A stretch of 64,000 nt of DNA from Pseudobacteroides cellulosolvens ATCC 35603 = DSM 2933 (GCF_001262605.1 NZ_LGTC01000001.1:2213501-2277500); one strand, 5' to 3'. Shown: positions 34,893 through 45,026, numbered from the stretch's first letter. The notes: generated from the sequence alone by a model not told the origin. A program made the numbers and translations.

Positions 34893-37187
34893 CTAAACCT
34901 TTAAATACTCCTTGAACATATGGCATTCAAGGTTTTTTATAAAGCTCTGGTATGCATTTTTCTCCAATAGAGCATTCGTCAATTTTTTCTCACATACAGA
35001 TATGTCTAAACTTGGAGCTGCATTTTTTCGCCAAACTGTCACCATTATATCATCCGGTTCATATATATAATCAATTTTGCCGGCAGCTTTCAAATACTTA
35101 AGTGCAGTCCTTACTATCTCCTCTTCAACACCAAGAAGCATGGAAAGCTCATACATCTCTAGACAACCTTCACCTGTTGATGTTGATTCTTTCAAAACTC
35201 CAAATAATAAAGTAAGGAATCCCTTAAAGGTATAATCTGATAATATAGAGAAATTCAATATAACTCTCTTGGGGTTTACCATGAATACAGCTTCCCTGAA
35301 CACATTTGAATTAACAGGCACTGACAGAAACACCAGGTTATCAGCCTTTTTAAGCTGCATTCTTGTCCTTGTTCCATCTACAGGGCACCTTTGGCTTATT
35401 CCCTCATAGAATACTATTGAATTCTCATGAACTTTTGCAGCTTCCATTACATCAAGATTTCTACAATCTTCTATAACTCCTTCAAATGCTCTTCTGATTT
35501 TTCCATCGGTTTCAACAATGTGTTCAATAGTGAGCTGTAGAGTCGTATTATTTTTATATGAATTAAGCCCTACTTTATATACTATATCACAAACCTTACC
35601 CTTAAAGCTGTCGCTTCCTCCAAACCACTTTACAGCAGCCAATCTTACGTCATTTATATCAGAAACTACCATTATATGATGGTTTTTTGGTGTTATCCTG
35701 TCATTTAAAATTGATACACTGCGTGTAAGGAATAAGGGTGCTTCAAAACCTTCACCATATGGTCCTGCTTTTTTCAGCCTCTCATAAAAATCCTCATCGA
35801 TATTTTCAAATGAAAGCTCACTGTCTACAACAATTTCCATACTGTTGTCAGTGTATATAAGGCGTTCAGCCATATCTTCAATCTCATCGGTAAACGCTTT
35901 AATATCTTCCTTTTTCAAGGACAAACCTGCTGCTTTAGAATGTCCGCCATACTTCAAAAGTTTCCCTGAAGTCTCCTTCAAAAGCTCATAAATATTTACA
36001 TCATCCGTTGACCTTGCCGACCCCACAATAGTTTGCCCATCTTCTTTAAGGGAGAGCAAAATAGCCGGTTTTCTATAAGTCTCACAGATCTTTCCAGCAG
36101 CAATTCCAATAATTCCGTGATGCCAAAATTCACTATACAAAACCAGCACGCTTTTCATTTTTTTATAGTTCTCAACAATCTCCTGGGCCTCTTTGATTAT
36201 TTGCTCCTGAACTCTTTTCCTCTCTTCATTGAGTGAATTAATCCTACCTGCCATGTCATCAGCTATTTTGGCTTGCCTTGATAGAAGCATTTCAACGGGA
36301 AGCCTTGCAGAATCCATCCTTCCTGCGGCATTTATTCTCGGTGCAATCTGGAATGCTACATCCTCCTCAGTTTGAAGCTTGCTGTTTTTTTGTATAATAT
36401 TAAAAAGTGATTTTAAGCCTGTACGCTTTGTATTAAACAATATGGGCAACCCATTTTTCAAAAGATATCTGTTTTCCCCATTGAGACTGACAACATCAGC
36501 AATTAGAGACATCGCCACAAGATCCATAAACAACTGTGATTTTTCTTCCATGTCAAAGCTTTTTAGCAGTGCCTTACTCAGAAAATAGGCCATAGCACAT
36601 CCTGATAGGTTTCTGGCCTTATGGCCTTCCTTTAAAAGCTTGGGGTTTAATATAACATCCGCTGGCGGAAGCACATCGGGTATGCTGTGATGATCTGTAA
36701 CAATAACCTTCATCTCAAGCTCTTTAGCCAACGTTACTTCATTCACATTTGATACGCCGCAGTCACAGGTAATGACAAGTGAGACTCCTTTTTCATGGAG
36801 TCTCTGGATTACCCCTTCATTCATTCCATATCCTTCTGTAAATCTATCAGGTACATGATATAAAACATTGGGAGTTAAAAATCCCAGGCATTGAACCAAT
36901 AGAGCCGTACTGGTAACCCCATCCACGTCATAATCGCCGTAAACTGCTATCTTTTCTTTATTGCCGATTGCATTTCTTATTATATCCACAGCATCTTTCA
37001 TATTTTGAAATTCCCATATATCTGTTGGAACATATAGCTGATCATGTAGCATTTGCTTTACAGTATGCGGGTCTTTATACCCTCTGTTATAAAAGAGCCT
37101 TGCTATTAATTCGTCTCCATCGGCAGCATTTATTAATTCTTCGGGAATTTTTACACCATTATTTTTTATATCTATATTTACTTTCAT
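34893..37187 (-). CDS. recJ: RecJ single-stranded-DNA-specific 5'-3' exonuclease
   Basis: 764 residues. DHH domain with YGDYDVDGVTSTALL (about 80-94), CDCGVSN and VTDHHSIP (about 160-167), DHHA1 domain with the substrate motif KYGGHSKAAGLSL (about 412-424), an OB domain and a C-terminal extension (about 560-764) ending in a winged-helix-like part (EMYELSMLLGVEEEIVRTALKYLKAAGKIDY). Firmicute RecJ proteins of this size carry such an extension. It acts in recombination and mismatch repair. It begins seven bases after the nuclease gene and belongs to the same operon. Confidence 0.92.
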   Translation of the reverse strand: MKVNIDIKNNGVKIPEELINAADGDELIARLFYNRGYKDPHTVKQMLHDQLYVPTDIWEFQNMKDAVDIIRNAIGNKEKIAVYGDYDVDGVTSTALLVQCLGFLTPNVLYHVPDRFTEGYGMNEGVIQRLHEKGVSLVITCDCGVSNVNEVTLAKELEMKVIVTDHHSIPDVLPPADVILNPKLLKEGHKARNLSGCAMAYFLSKALLKSFDMEEKSQLFMDLVAMSLIADVVSLNGENRYLLKNGLPILFNTKRTGLKSLFNIIQKNSKLQTEEDVAFQIAPRINAAGRMDSARLPVEMLLSRQAKIADDMAGRINSLNEERKRVQEQIIKEAQEIVENYKKMKSVLVLYSEFWHHGIIGIAAGKICETYRKPAILLSLKEDGQTIVGSARSTDDVNIYELLKETSGKLLKYGGHSKAAGLSLKKEDIKAFTDEIEDMAERLIYTDNSMEIVVDSELSFENIDEDFYERLKKAGPYGEGFEAPLFLTRSVSILNDRITPKNHHIMVVSDINDVRLAAVKWFGGSDSFKGKVCDIVYKVGLNSYKNNTTLQLTIEHIVETDGKIRRAFEGVIEDCRNLDVMEAAKVHENSIVFYEGISQRCPVDGTRTRMQLKKADNLVFLSVPVNSNVFREAVFMVNPKRVILNFSILSDYTFKGFLTLLFGVLKESTSTGEGCLEMYELSMLLGVEEEIVRTALKYLKAAGKIDYIYEPDDIMVTVWRKNAAPSLDISVCEKKLTNALLEKNAYQSFIKNLECHMFKEYLKV

Positions 37188-37194
37188 TTTTGTG

Positions 37195-38007
37195 CTAATC
37201 CTCCCATCTTAAGCTGTCAAGGAAGTCCTCATCCTCTTCTAATGCCTTGAAGTCAACCTTTTGGTTGTTGCAAAACCAGTTAAATTCACATATTTTACAG
37301 TGTTCAGTATAATTTGCCTTATCAAACTCTATATAATCATAATCCATAATTTTTAGTATTCTACTTTCAATCTCTTCCTTAAAAAGCCTGTGCCTTTCCT
37401 CGCTGTATACAATTTTTTCGATAATGCCAGGCGGATCAGGCTGCCAGTAATTCATTGAGATTTGATGGCACTGGGTATTGCTCCCGTTTATAAGCCTAGA
37501 CTGCTCTTTTAAAACAAACATATATACAATTGTTTGCAGTTTATTAAGAAAACTGGCTCTCTTTTTAGCCTTAGCATGTTCAGACTTTATGGAATGGGTT
37601 TTCCAATCCCAAATCTCAATTTCTCCATCCTTAACCATTATTAGGTCATAGTTAGCCTCAAGCCTTATAACTGTATCTGCCATTCTTATCTTGTATTCCG
37701 GCAGATATATATTATCCTTGTTAATGGGAAAGCTGCTCTTTAAGTTTTGCACCCATCTATTTAGTTCTTCGTCTTCAATCCATTCATCATTAATACCTAA
37801 AAAGTATCTATGGGCAATTAAGTGGAAATCATTTCCCATATCAAGCCTTTTCTTCACATCTTCATCAGGATAGCTGTTCCATTTAAGGTTTTCTATGTAC
37901 CTTTTTCTAAACTTCAAAGGGCAGTTGGAAAATGTAGACAGGGATTGCTGTGTAAAGAGAAAGCCCTCAGGGATGATATTTTTGTTTTTATCGGCGGTTG
38001 ATCCCAT
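37195..38007 (-). CDS. PD-(D/E)XK nuclease (RecB/Cas4-like)
   Basis: 270 residues from the ATG at 38007 (GGGAG nine bases upstream; the ATG at 38016 overlaps the helicase stop and directly abuts GGGAG). The PDDEXK_1 motif set is visible: TQQSLSTFSNCPLKFRKRYI at the N-terminus, DLIMVKDGEIEIWDWKTHS (motifs II-III, about 140-158) and a C-terminal cysteine cluster (HCKICEFNWFCNN), which, with an upstream Cys in SNCPLKF, is the [4Fe-4S] set of Cas4/AddB-type nucleases. It overlaps translationally with the UvrD-like helicase; the pair probably works as a helicase-nuclease. No CRISPR genes are present. Confidence 0.87.
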   Translation of the reverse strand: MGSTADKNKNIIPEGFLFTQQSLSTFSNCPLKFRKRYIENLKWNSYPDEDVKKRLDMGNDFHLIAHRYFLGINDEWIEDEELNRWVQNLKSSFPINKDNIYLPEYKIRMADTVIRLEANYDLIMVKDGEIEIWDWKTHSIKSEHAKAKKRASFLNKLQTIVYMFVLKEQSRLINGSNTQCHQISMNYWQPDPPGIIEKIVYSEERHRLFKEEIESRILKIMDYDYIEFDKANYTEHCKICEFNWFCNNQKVDFKALEEDEDFLDSLRWED

Positions 38008-38012
38008 ATAAG

Positions 38013-40271
38013 TCATCTCCCATCTTCTTGATCAATAAACTTTTTTATCTCCATCAGGTACTGGCATGGAATAACCTCATTCCTTTTCCCTTGATTTGAA
38101 TGCTCACCCGACAGGAAAAGGTACTGCTTGGCCCTTGTTATACCCACATAAAGAAGCCTTGCCTTTTCAGATATTGTCTCAATTTTGGCTTTCACAAGAG
38201 GGTCTCCCGAAAAGCTTCCCTCGATCTTTTTCTGCATCTCGGCTTTTATTACAGCCTGAGGATTTTTATACTCCTCCTTTAAAAACCAGTATTCCCCGAT
38301 AAACTTGTCCTTCAATGTGACCGGAAAATCCGCATAATTAAGCCCTGTAAGAAAAACTACATCCCACTCAAGACCCTTTGATTTATGGTAAGTAGCTACA
38401 GTTATCACACCGGGTCTTGGCTCATAGCCCTTAAGCTCCCACACAACCCCGGCAAAATAGTTAAACATGTTCTTAGGGCTTAGAAGCTCCAGTGCCAAAT
38501 CCCCCATACGCCATGCCGGGCTCCTGTTCATTAGGTATCTCACATCGCCTGCAACCTTTTGTGCAATAGCCCTCTCTTCCCTGCCAAACTTAAGCTTTTC
38601 CGATATATATAGAATAAGCTTTTCAACTATTGTATCAGGAAATTCCAAAAGCTCCCTTACAAGATCCATGTAACTTAAAAAATCAGACCAAATCTTACTA
38701 TCCAGCAGGTCTTTTGGCACATCCCTATGGTTTATTTCGCCGCCTTTAGGATATAGAATATTTTCTGTAGGATATCTTTTTAGGAAGCTTAAAAGCATTT
38801 TCTTCTGATCAATCTTTTTCTCATCTTCATAAGAAGCACAATTATCTTCCATATCTTTTAAGGTTTTATCGCCCGCATCATACCTTTCGGTAAGAAAACA
38901 TTCAAGCATCATGTTGGCCAGCTTCTCACCGTCTTCAGGATAAGCAATATAATCAATAACCCTGCCTAACATTCTAACTGTCTTGTTTTTTTCAGGGGAT
39001 GAATTGTCAAGCTGCTCATACGGTAAATCCCAGGAATCCAGGATTTTTACAATTTCTTTAATTTTCCACGCACTTGGTGCCAAAATGGCAATAGTCTTGT
39101 CAGGGTACAAATTTATAAATTCTTCAGCCTTCTTAACTATTCTCCTTGCTTCATCCGGCCAGGACGGGAAAACCCCAGTCTTAATTCCGTACTCATTTAT
39201 TACAGGGTTACTTCTCTCATCATCATCACTAACCGGCTCTATATACTGGGGCAGCAAGCTATCCCTGCATTCCAATACCGGGTGCTGCTCCCTCACATAT
39301 CTTACAAAATAATTTGCAAGGTTTATAATGTCTTTTGTGTTCCTGCTGGACTGGGTAATATTGTAAACCGTGGTGGAAGGATTCTCACAAAAGCTTTTAA
39401 ACAGGGTAAAATCACTGTTTGAGAAGCTGCCGCAAATAGCCTGGTTACTATCCCCAACCCTTAAAAGGTTTCCATTTGCAAGCATAGTAAGAATTTCGCT
39501 CTGTATTAGGTTTGAATCCTGGGCTTCATCCTCGCAGACAAAAGTATACTTTTTCTGATACTTCTCCAGCAAACCGGCATCTTCTAAAAGTATCTTCTTT
39601 GAGCTGTACAGCATGTCGTCAAAATCGAGAAAGCCGGAAATTTTAAGCTTTCTGTCATATAACCCGTAAACTTCTGAAGCACATTTCAAAAAGGAATTTG
39701 CAGGAAGAGACCTGCACTTTTGGAGTGCCTCCTGTGGTCCTATGCCGCGGCACTTAAAGTCACCTATCGCCCCTAGAACCAAGCCACAGAATTTATCATG
39801 CCATGTCTTATATATATCGTTTAATTTGTTTGAACTGAAATTCTGCTCATCAATAAAGAATGCGAGTCTTCTTTCATTACCTCTACTCCATTCATCAACC
39901 GCACTGTTAATAATTTGAACCTTGGTTACCTCGTCAACTATTCCAAATTCCTCATTTGCAATTATATGATCAGGTTTCTCTTTGATTATTTGAAGGCACA
40001 ACCCATGAATTGTAGAAACAAAATATCCCTTATTCCCCTGGATACCAAGTCTTTGAAGCTCTGCACTTATTCTCTGCTTAAAATTGTTTACTGCACTGTT
40101 CATGTATGTAACAATCAGTATTTTACCAGGCTTTGGAATGCCCATGGCAATCATATGGGCAGCCCAAACAGACAGGCAGTAGGTCTTGCCACCGCCTGGA
40201 ATTGCCGGCACTGCACAATATCCGCCTCTGTAATCCTCTACAAGCTCTTTTTGACCTTTTCTAAGTCCCAT
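38013..40271 (-). CDS. UvrD/Rep-type superfamily 1 DNA helicase
   Basis: 752 residues. Helicase motifs in order: Walker A AIPGGGKTYCLS (about 23-34), VSTIHGLC (Ia), FVCEDEAQDSN (II, DEAQD), LLRVGDSNQAIC (III), TVATYHKSKGLEWDVVFLTGL (V, about 630-650) and LLYVGITRAKQYLFLSG (VI). Walker A is PGGGKT instead of AGTGKT; this is within the variation of the family. No nuclease domain is fused; a Cas4/RecB-like nuclease follows with overlapping stop and start, then recJ. This is a three-gene DNA-processing operon resembling a split AddAB. Confidence 0.9.
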   Translation of the reverse strand: MGLRKGQKELVEDYRGGYCAVPAIPGGGKTYCLSVWAAHMIAMGIPKPGKILIVTYMNSAVNNFKQRISAELQRLGIQGNKGYFVSTIHGLCLQIIKEKPDHIIANEEFGIVDEVTKVQIINSAVDEWSRGNERRLAFFIDEQNFSSNKLNDIYKTWHDKFCGLVLGAIGDFKCRGIGPQEALQKCRSLPANSFLKCASEVYGLYDRKLKISGFLDFDDMLYSSKKILLEDAGLLEKYQKKYTFVCEDEAQDSNLIQSEILTMLANGNLLRVGDSNQAICGSFSNSDFTLFKSFCENPSTTVYNITQSSRNTKDIINLANYFVRYVREQHPVLECRDSLLPQYIEPVSDDDERSNPVINEYGIKTGVFPSWPDEARRIVKKAEEFINLYPDKTIAILAPSAWKIKEIVKILDSWDLPYEQLDNSSPEKNKTVRMLGRVIDYIAYPEDGEKLANMMLECFLTERYDAGDKTLKDMEDNCASYEDEKKIDQKKMLLSFLKRYPTENILYPKGGEINHRDVPKDLLDSKIWSDFLSYMDLVRELLEFPDTIVEKLILYISEKLKFGREERAIAQKVAGDVRYLMNRSPAWRMGDLALELLSPKNMFNYFAGVVWELKGYEPRPGVITVATYHKSKGLEWDVVFLTGLNYADFPVTLKDKFIGEYWFLKEEYKNPQAVIKAEMQKKIEGSFSGDPLVKAKIETISEKARLLYVGITRAKQYLFLSGEHSNQGKRNEVIPCQYLMEIKKFIDQEDGR

Positions 40272-40323
40272 GCCTGATCACCCTTTGTATATTATAACAT
40301 ATAGGTGATATGCATCAAGGTTG

Positions 40324-40421
40324 AAAAAAAGTGATTCTACTATAATATCAAATTTACGGTACTTATGTTGAAATCTGCACAAGTCCAAGTAAATTTTGTT
40401 ATTTTACAGTAGAATCACTTT
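40324..40421 (-). terminator. Long stem-loop terminator of the S9 peptidase gene
   Basis: On the minus strand, a 14-base stem AAAGTGATTCTACT / AGTAGAATCACTTT encloses about 66 bases, with an inner pairing AAATTTAC / GTAAATTT, and is followed by TTTTTTTC. Confidence 0.75.
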
Positions 40422-40450
40422 ATACTGGCTCTATTTAAATATTATAATAT

Positions 40451-42805
40451 TTAGCAATCAACCGTTAGCAAATGCTTTCTAAAGAAGCTTTCCATGGATT
40501 TGTAAAAATCAAATTTGTTTTCCTCATTTGCAAAACCATGCCCCTCGTTGTCCTTCACCATATATTCAACTTTGATATTCCTTTTTTTCAATGCTTCTAC
40601 AATCTGATCGGATTCTGCCTTATTTACCCTTGGATCATTAGCACCCTGTGCAACAAATAAAGGAGTCTTTATTTTATCTGCATGGAACACAGGCGAAACC
40701 TTTGTGAGAAGCTCCTTATCCTTTTCAGGATCTCCTACCCTTTCATAAAACATCTTAACTTGGCCTTCCCAATACGGAGGAATGGTTTTTAAAAGTGTAA
40801 ATATGTTGGAAACCCCGCAATAGTCAACCGCTGCTGCATACAGATCAGGTGTAAAGGTTATTCCCGCCAATGTAGCATACCCGCCGTATGAAGCGCCATA
40901 TATACCAATCCTTTCGGAATCAGCAATGCCTTGCTTAATAAGCCATTGAACACCATCTGTTATGTCATCCTGCATTTTCAGTCCCCACTGCTTGTTTCCC
41001 GCCTCAACAAACTTTTTGCCATAGCCTGTGGAACCTCTGAAATTAACCTGCAAAACCGCATAACCTCTGTTTGCCAAAAACTGTACTTCAGGATTGTATC
41101 CCCAACTGTCTCTTGCCCAAGGACCTCCATGAGGATTTACTATGACCGGAAGCCTCTTCGGAATACTATTTGCGGGCAGTGTAAGATAACCATGAATTGT
41201 CAGTCCATCACGGCTCTTATATGATATTGGCAGCATTTTTGCCATATTTTCAGGATTGATTGAAGGTAAAACATCTCCCAGCTTTTTAATTTTATCAGCT
41301 ACCGAGTCATAAAAGTAATACGCACCAGGATCCCGATCATTACCAACCGAGAATATAAATTTGGTGAAATCTTCAGACAAGTCATTTATTCCTATCAGCT
41401 TCTCTTTGTCAAATTTAGCAGAAACCTTATCTATTATATCTTTGAGTTTCTTATTGAAGTACTCATGTTTTACCTTATCTGTATTATAGGTAGCACCTAA
41501 CACTTCCCTTGTCTTTGGATTGATAATTATATTTGATACATCAACATCATTTCTCTCATAAACAACCTCTTGTTTTCCGGAAGCTAACTCAAGCTTTACG
41601 ATAGCAGCAGTATCCCTACCCATATTCGTTGTAGCATAAATACTCTTATTATCCTCTGCGAACATAATTGGAGTAAAGGATTCTCCAGGCTTTGTTTCAA
41701 GAAGAAGCTTAAATTCATCCTCTTCCTTTTCCCTATATAATATTTTCGCTTGAATACCATCATCAGATCCAGCCAGCCTAAGCTTACCATCGCCATCGGT
41801 GAGCCATCCTGTTATATTGCCAGGATTTTGTGCAACCATTGTTGTCTCGCCGCTTATAATATTAAGTTTATATATATCAAATACCTTAGGGTCCTTCTTA
41901 TTCATTGTCATTAGAATTTCATTTTTATTGCCCTTGAGCATATCTACATAGTAGGCTAAAACCCCCGGATATGGTGTAAGTTCCTTATCCTCAGCAACGC
42001 CATCCATACCTGCCAAATAGATGTGGTAATTTTCATCGCCGCTATTGTCTTTCATGTATATAATTTTGTCATCCTTCCATGCATAGTCAATTATATCCCT
42101 GTCTTTTGAGCTTGTAATTCTTTTTGCTTCGCCTCCATCAGCAGGTATTATATACACATTGCTTCTATTTTCCCATGGTGCAAAATACGCAAGATATTTG
42201 CCATCGGGAGACATACTGTACCCTAAAGCTGAAGGAGTTTTGAAAAAGTTTTCTATGGGTACTTTTTCTACACTTCTAGTATTGATCTTTGAATTTTGTA
42301 TATTTCTTGCATTTGTAAAGATTGTTGCAAGTTGTGCATAATCAACTTTATCATTCTCACCTAGCTGTCCTCTTCCATATCCCTTAATAAGACCAATTTT
42401 CACACCCTGTAACATATAGTCTTTAAGGCTTTTGTTTTCCTTGTTATCCAGCCCAATTGCCCTAATAACAATCCTTATTACCTCAGCTCTTTTAATTTGA
42501 TCACCATTAGATTTTATTTCTCCATCTTTTACCCACTGAAGATCATTTACAACTTTATTAAAATCTTCCCCATGGTTGTATGTAAACCATAAAACAGCTG
42601 CTTTGAGAAAATCTTCTGTTTTTACTTTGGCAAGGGGTGATGTCCTGCTTGTGCTTATTACACCTGACTTTACCAACTGATTTACGCTGTCTTCATACCA
42701 TGGCTTTTTCAATGCATATGAATTCATAGACATGGCACTGCCTAATATAGTAATAGATAGTGATACTGCTGCAGCAATCTTTACTAATTTCCTGTTACCA
42801 ATCAT
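40451..42805 (-). CDS. Secreted S9-family peptidase with N-terminal SLH-like repeats
   Basis: 784 residues. Signal peptide (about 1-32, SMNSYA). Residues 34-170 look like two or three SLH-type repeats (PWYEDSVNQLVKSGVISTS, IKRAEVIRIVIRAIGL, GVKIGLIKGYGRGQLG, VDYAQLATIFTNA). A beta-propeller (about 190-520) follows, then an alpha/beta-hydrolase domain with nucleophile GIYGASYGGYATL, Asp in QGANDPRVN and His in NEGHGFANEENK, the order of acylaminoacyl/prolyl oligopeptidases. It is therefore an extracellular, wall-linked oligopeptidase, whereas most S9C enzymes are cytoplasmic. GGAAAGGATG lies before the ATG. Confidence 0.88.
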   Translation of the reverse strand: MIGNRKLVKIAAAVSLSITILGSAMSMNSYALKKPWYEDSVNQLVKSGVISTSRTSPLAKVKTEDFLKAAVLWFTYNHGEDFNKVVNDLQWVKDGEIKSNGDQIKRAEVIRIVIRAIGLDNKENKSLKDYMLQGVKIGLIKGYGRGQLGENDKVDYAQLATIFTNARNIQNSKINTRSVEKVPIENFFKTPSALGYSMSPDGKYLAYFAPWENRSNVYIIPADGGEAKRITSSKDRDIIDYAWKDDKIIYMKDNSGDENYHIYLAGMDGVAEDKELTPYPGVLAYYVDMLKGNKNEILMTMNKKDPKVFDIYKLNIISGETTMVAQNPGNITGWLTDGDGKLRLAGSDDGIQAKILYREKEEDEFKLLLETKPGESFTPIMFAEDNKSIYATTNMGRDTAAIVKLELASGKQEVVYERNDVDVSNIIINPKTREVLGATYNTDKVKHEYFNKKLKDIIDKVSAKFDKEKLIGINDLSEDFTKFIFSVGNDRDPGAYYFYDSVADKIKKLGDVLPSINPENMAKMLPISYKSRDGLTIHGYLTLPANSIPKRLPVIVNPHGGPWARDSWGYNPEVQFLANRGYAVLQVNFRGSTGYGKKFVEAGNKQWGLKMQDDITDGVQWLIKQGIADSERIGIYGASYGGYATLAGITFTPDLYAAAVDYCGVSNIFTLLKTIPPYWEGQVKMFYERVGDPEKDKELLTKVSPVFHADKIKTPLFVAQGANDPRVNKAESDQIVEALKKRNIKVEYMVKDNEGHGFANEENKFDFYKSMESFFRKHLLTVDC

Positions 42806-42856
42806 AATATCATCCTTTCCTAATCTGTTATTTTAAATGCCGAACTGATATATAAT

Positions 42857-42882
42857 AAGTGTGGTGTTTTAACACCACACTT
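42857..42882. terminator. Perfect hairpin after the ABC/two-component operon
   Basis: AAGTGTGGTGT / ACACCACACTT with TTAA at the centre, a perfect 26-base palindrome. A weak T-rich flank is present only on the plus side; it lies between the histidine kinase stop and the S9 peptidase start and may stop the long minus-strand operon. Confidence 0.5.
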
Positions 42883-43002
42883 TCTTATAAACTTAATTTA
42901 ACCACTATTGATATTGCAATACAACCATTATTTTGATTTAAGGTTTGCAGGCCTCATCAAATAATTATAACAGATATTACCTGTAATTCCAATGTTTTTT
43001 AT

Positions 43003-44250
43003 CTATCCCCAAACCTTTTTCATAATCCTAATAACAAATTTGCTGCCTCTTTTCTCCTCACTATATGCATATACATTGCCGCCCTGACCTTCGATTGCGT
43101 TTTTGGCTATGAACAGGCCAATACCGATATTTGTGGGACTGTTGCTGTTAGGACCTTTATGAAACCGATCAAATATCAGGGGAAGCTCGCTTTTACTTAT
43201 CCCCTCTCCGTCATCCTCAATTCTGATTTCAACAAAAACATTGTTTTCCTCCCAACTTACTTTTACATTGCCGCCAGGCTTTACATGCTCTATGGAATTT
43301 TTAAAAATATTAGAAATTGCTTCTGCTGTCCAATTTATATCATGGCTTACAACTATATCAGAGGGCCCTTCCAGCACAATATTTAAACCCTTGGCTTCCG
43401 CCATCGTTTTCAGCCCTTCAATGCTTTGTAAAATTGTTTTCTCAATGGAAAACTCCTGCTTTTCAAAGGTTACCATTCTTCCTTCAAGCTTAGCCATCTT
43501 AAGAAGGTTCTTTACAAGCCATTCCATCCTTTCAAGCTGGTTTTTGCTTTCTTTCACGAACCTTACCGTATCATCCTTCGGAAGTTTGTCGTGATCCGAA
43601 AGTATTTCGTTAAACATTATAAGTGATGCTAATGGAGTTTTTAACTGATGGGATATGTCGGTTATTATCCTTTTTAGAAAAAGCTTCTCTTTTTGTAAAG
43701 CTTCAAGGGTCTCAGTCATTCTATGTGCCATTGTATTGAACTGGTAAACCAAAACCCCGAAATCCCCATCCTCATTTTCTCCTTCCATTTCTCCAAATCT
43801 TCCCTCTACAAGCCCTTCTGCTTCGGATGCAACTCTTCTGATTCTTTTAAATATTTTGTTATAACTATATATCATAATAATAACGATAAATACCAATAAT
43901 AAAATTATGATAACAATTGCACTGAATAATAGTTTATTGTAACTTTCATTCATCAAAGTATTCTTATATGCTGCCTGTGATTCGTCATATGAGTACTTAT
44001 TTAATATTTCCTTCCCATAACCATAATCTTTATTATCACCGGAAACTATTATCCTTACAATATCCTCCTCACTCCCAGGATATCTTTTGGCAACGCTTCC
44101 TACAAGCGATATATTTTGTCTTATCTGAGCATTATTCATGGAACTGATAAAGTGGTTCAGAAACCAGAGGATTGCTCCTGCAAAAACCAAAAGGATAAAT
44201 ATCAGCAATAACAGTGACTTGCGGACCTCATAATTTTTTAAAAGTCTCAA
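43003..44250 (-). CDS. Membrane sensor histidine kinase of the ABC-exporter module
   Basis: 415 residues from a TTG at 44250; GAGGTG inside the last codons of the regulator gene serves as the ribosome site. Two membrane helices (about 11-30 and 106-130) flank a 75-residue extracytoplasmic loop, then HAMP (about 131-185), HisKA (TDISHQLKTPLASLIMFNEIL, about 198-218) and HATPase_c (NIFKNSIEHV, DDGEGISKSELPLIFDRFHKG, NIGIGLFIAKNAIEGQGG). The extracellular loop distinguishes it from BceS-type intramembrane kinases. It lies six bases after its regulator. Confidence 0.9.
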   Translation of the reverse strand: MRLLKNYEVRKSLLLLIFILLVFAGAILWFLNHFISSMNNAQIRQNISLVGSVAKRYPGSEEDIVRIIVSGDNKDYGYGKEILNKYSYDESQAAYKNTLMNESYNKLLFSAIVIIILLLVFIVIIMIYSYNKIFKRIRRVASEAEGLVEGRFGEMEGENEDGDFGVLVYQFNTMAHRMTETLEALQKEKLFLKRIITDISHQLKTPLASLIMFNEILSDHDKLPKDDTVRFVKESKNQLERMEWLVKNLLKMAKLEGRMVTFEKQEFSIEKTILQSIEGLKTMAEAKGLNIVLEGPSDIVVSHDINWTAEAISNIFKNSIEHVKPGGNVKVSWEENNVFVEIRIEDDGEGISKSELPLIFDRFHKGPNSNSPTNIGIGLFIAKNAIEGQGGNVYAYSEEKRGSKFVIRIMKKVWG

Positions 44251-44256
44251 TACCCT

Positions 44257-44937
44257 TTACACCTCATCCTTCCACATGTATCCAAGCCCTCTTAATGTCT
44301 CTATGTGCTTTTTACTCTCTGTCTCAATCTTTTCTCTAAGCCTTTTAACATATACATTTAAGGTATTTTGATCAATGAAGTTTCCGTCAATATCCCACAG
44401 CTTTTCAATAATCTGATTCCTTTCGAGCACTCTGCCCTTATTTTCAACCAACAGCAGCAAAAGCTTGTATTCCGCTGCTGTTAGGTTTACTTCATTTCCA
44501 TCCATTAAGACCCTGCATTTTAATGGTTCAATTGTTACATTCCCGGTAACTATGGTATTTGTGAGCTCGATACTGGGTTGGTTGGATCGTCTCCTCATTA
44601 CGGCTTTTATTCTTGAAATCATTTCACTAATCCTTACGGGCTTTGTGATGTAATCATCAGCCCCTATATCAAGCCCGAATACAATATTTGCCTCACCGTC
44701 TAAGGCTGTTATAAAAATGACCGGAACACTGCTCTTTGTCCTAAGTTCCATACAAAAGTCATACCCGCTTCCATCAGGCAACGAAACATCCAAAAGCACT
44801 AGTTCTACAGTATTGTTTAAAAGCTTCTGTGCTTCATTTATTGTTCCTGCGGCTATAACATTATAACCTTCCTTTTTCAGTGCATATTCCATTCCTAAAA
44901 CCAAAGCCTTGTCATCTTCAACCAACATGATGTTCAT
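44257..44937 (-). CDS. OmpR-family response regulator of the ABC-exporter module
   Basis: 226 residues from the ATG at 44937 (AAAAGG eight bases upstream; GTG 44946 overlaps the site). Receiver domain with phosphoacceptor in LVLLDVSLPDGSGY, acidic pocket VEDD, lysine in DDYITKPVRI, and a winged-helix DNA-binding domain (NLTAAEYKLLLLLVENKG, TLNVYVKRLREKIE). Co-transcribed with the kinase and downstream of the ABC genes; it probably controls the exporter promoter upstream of 48202. Confidence 0.9.
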   Translation of the reverse strand: MNIMLVEDDKALVLGMEYALKKEGYNVIAAGTINEAQKLLNNTVELVLLDVSLPDGSGYDFCMELRTKSSVPVIFITALDGEANIVFGLDIGADDYITKPVRISEMISRIKAVMRRRSNQPSIELTNTIVTGNVTIEPLKCRVLMDGNEVNLTAAEYKLLLLLVENKGRVLERNQIIEKLWDIDGNFIDQNTLNVYVKRLREKIETESKKHIETLRGLGYMWKDEV

Positions 44938-45026
44938 AGATTTCACCTTTTCTTATTAGGGCACCATTGACCAGCTAATTATTTGTTAATACCCTTTCCA
45001 ATTTTAAGGTATTCCTTTCATAAGGG

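Noticed and set aside
37195..38007. The Cas4-like nuclease as a CRISPR component
   Set aside because: No cas gene and no repeat array nearby; the gene is embedded in a helicase/recJ operon.
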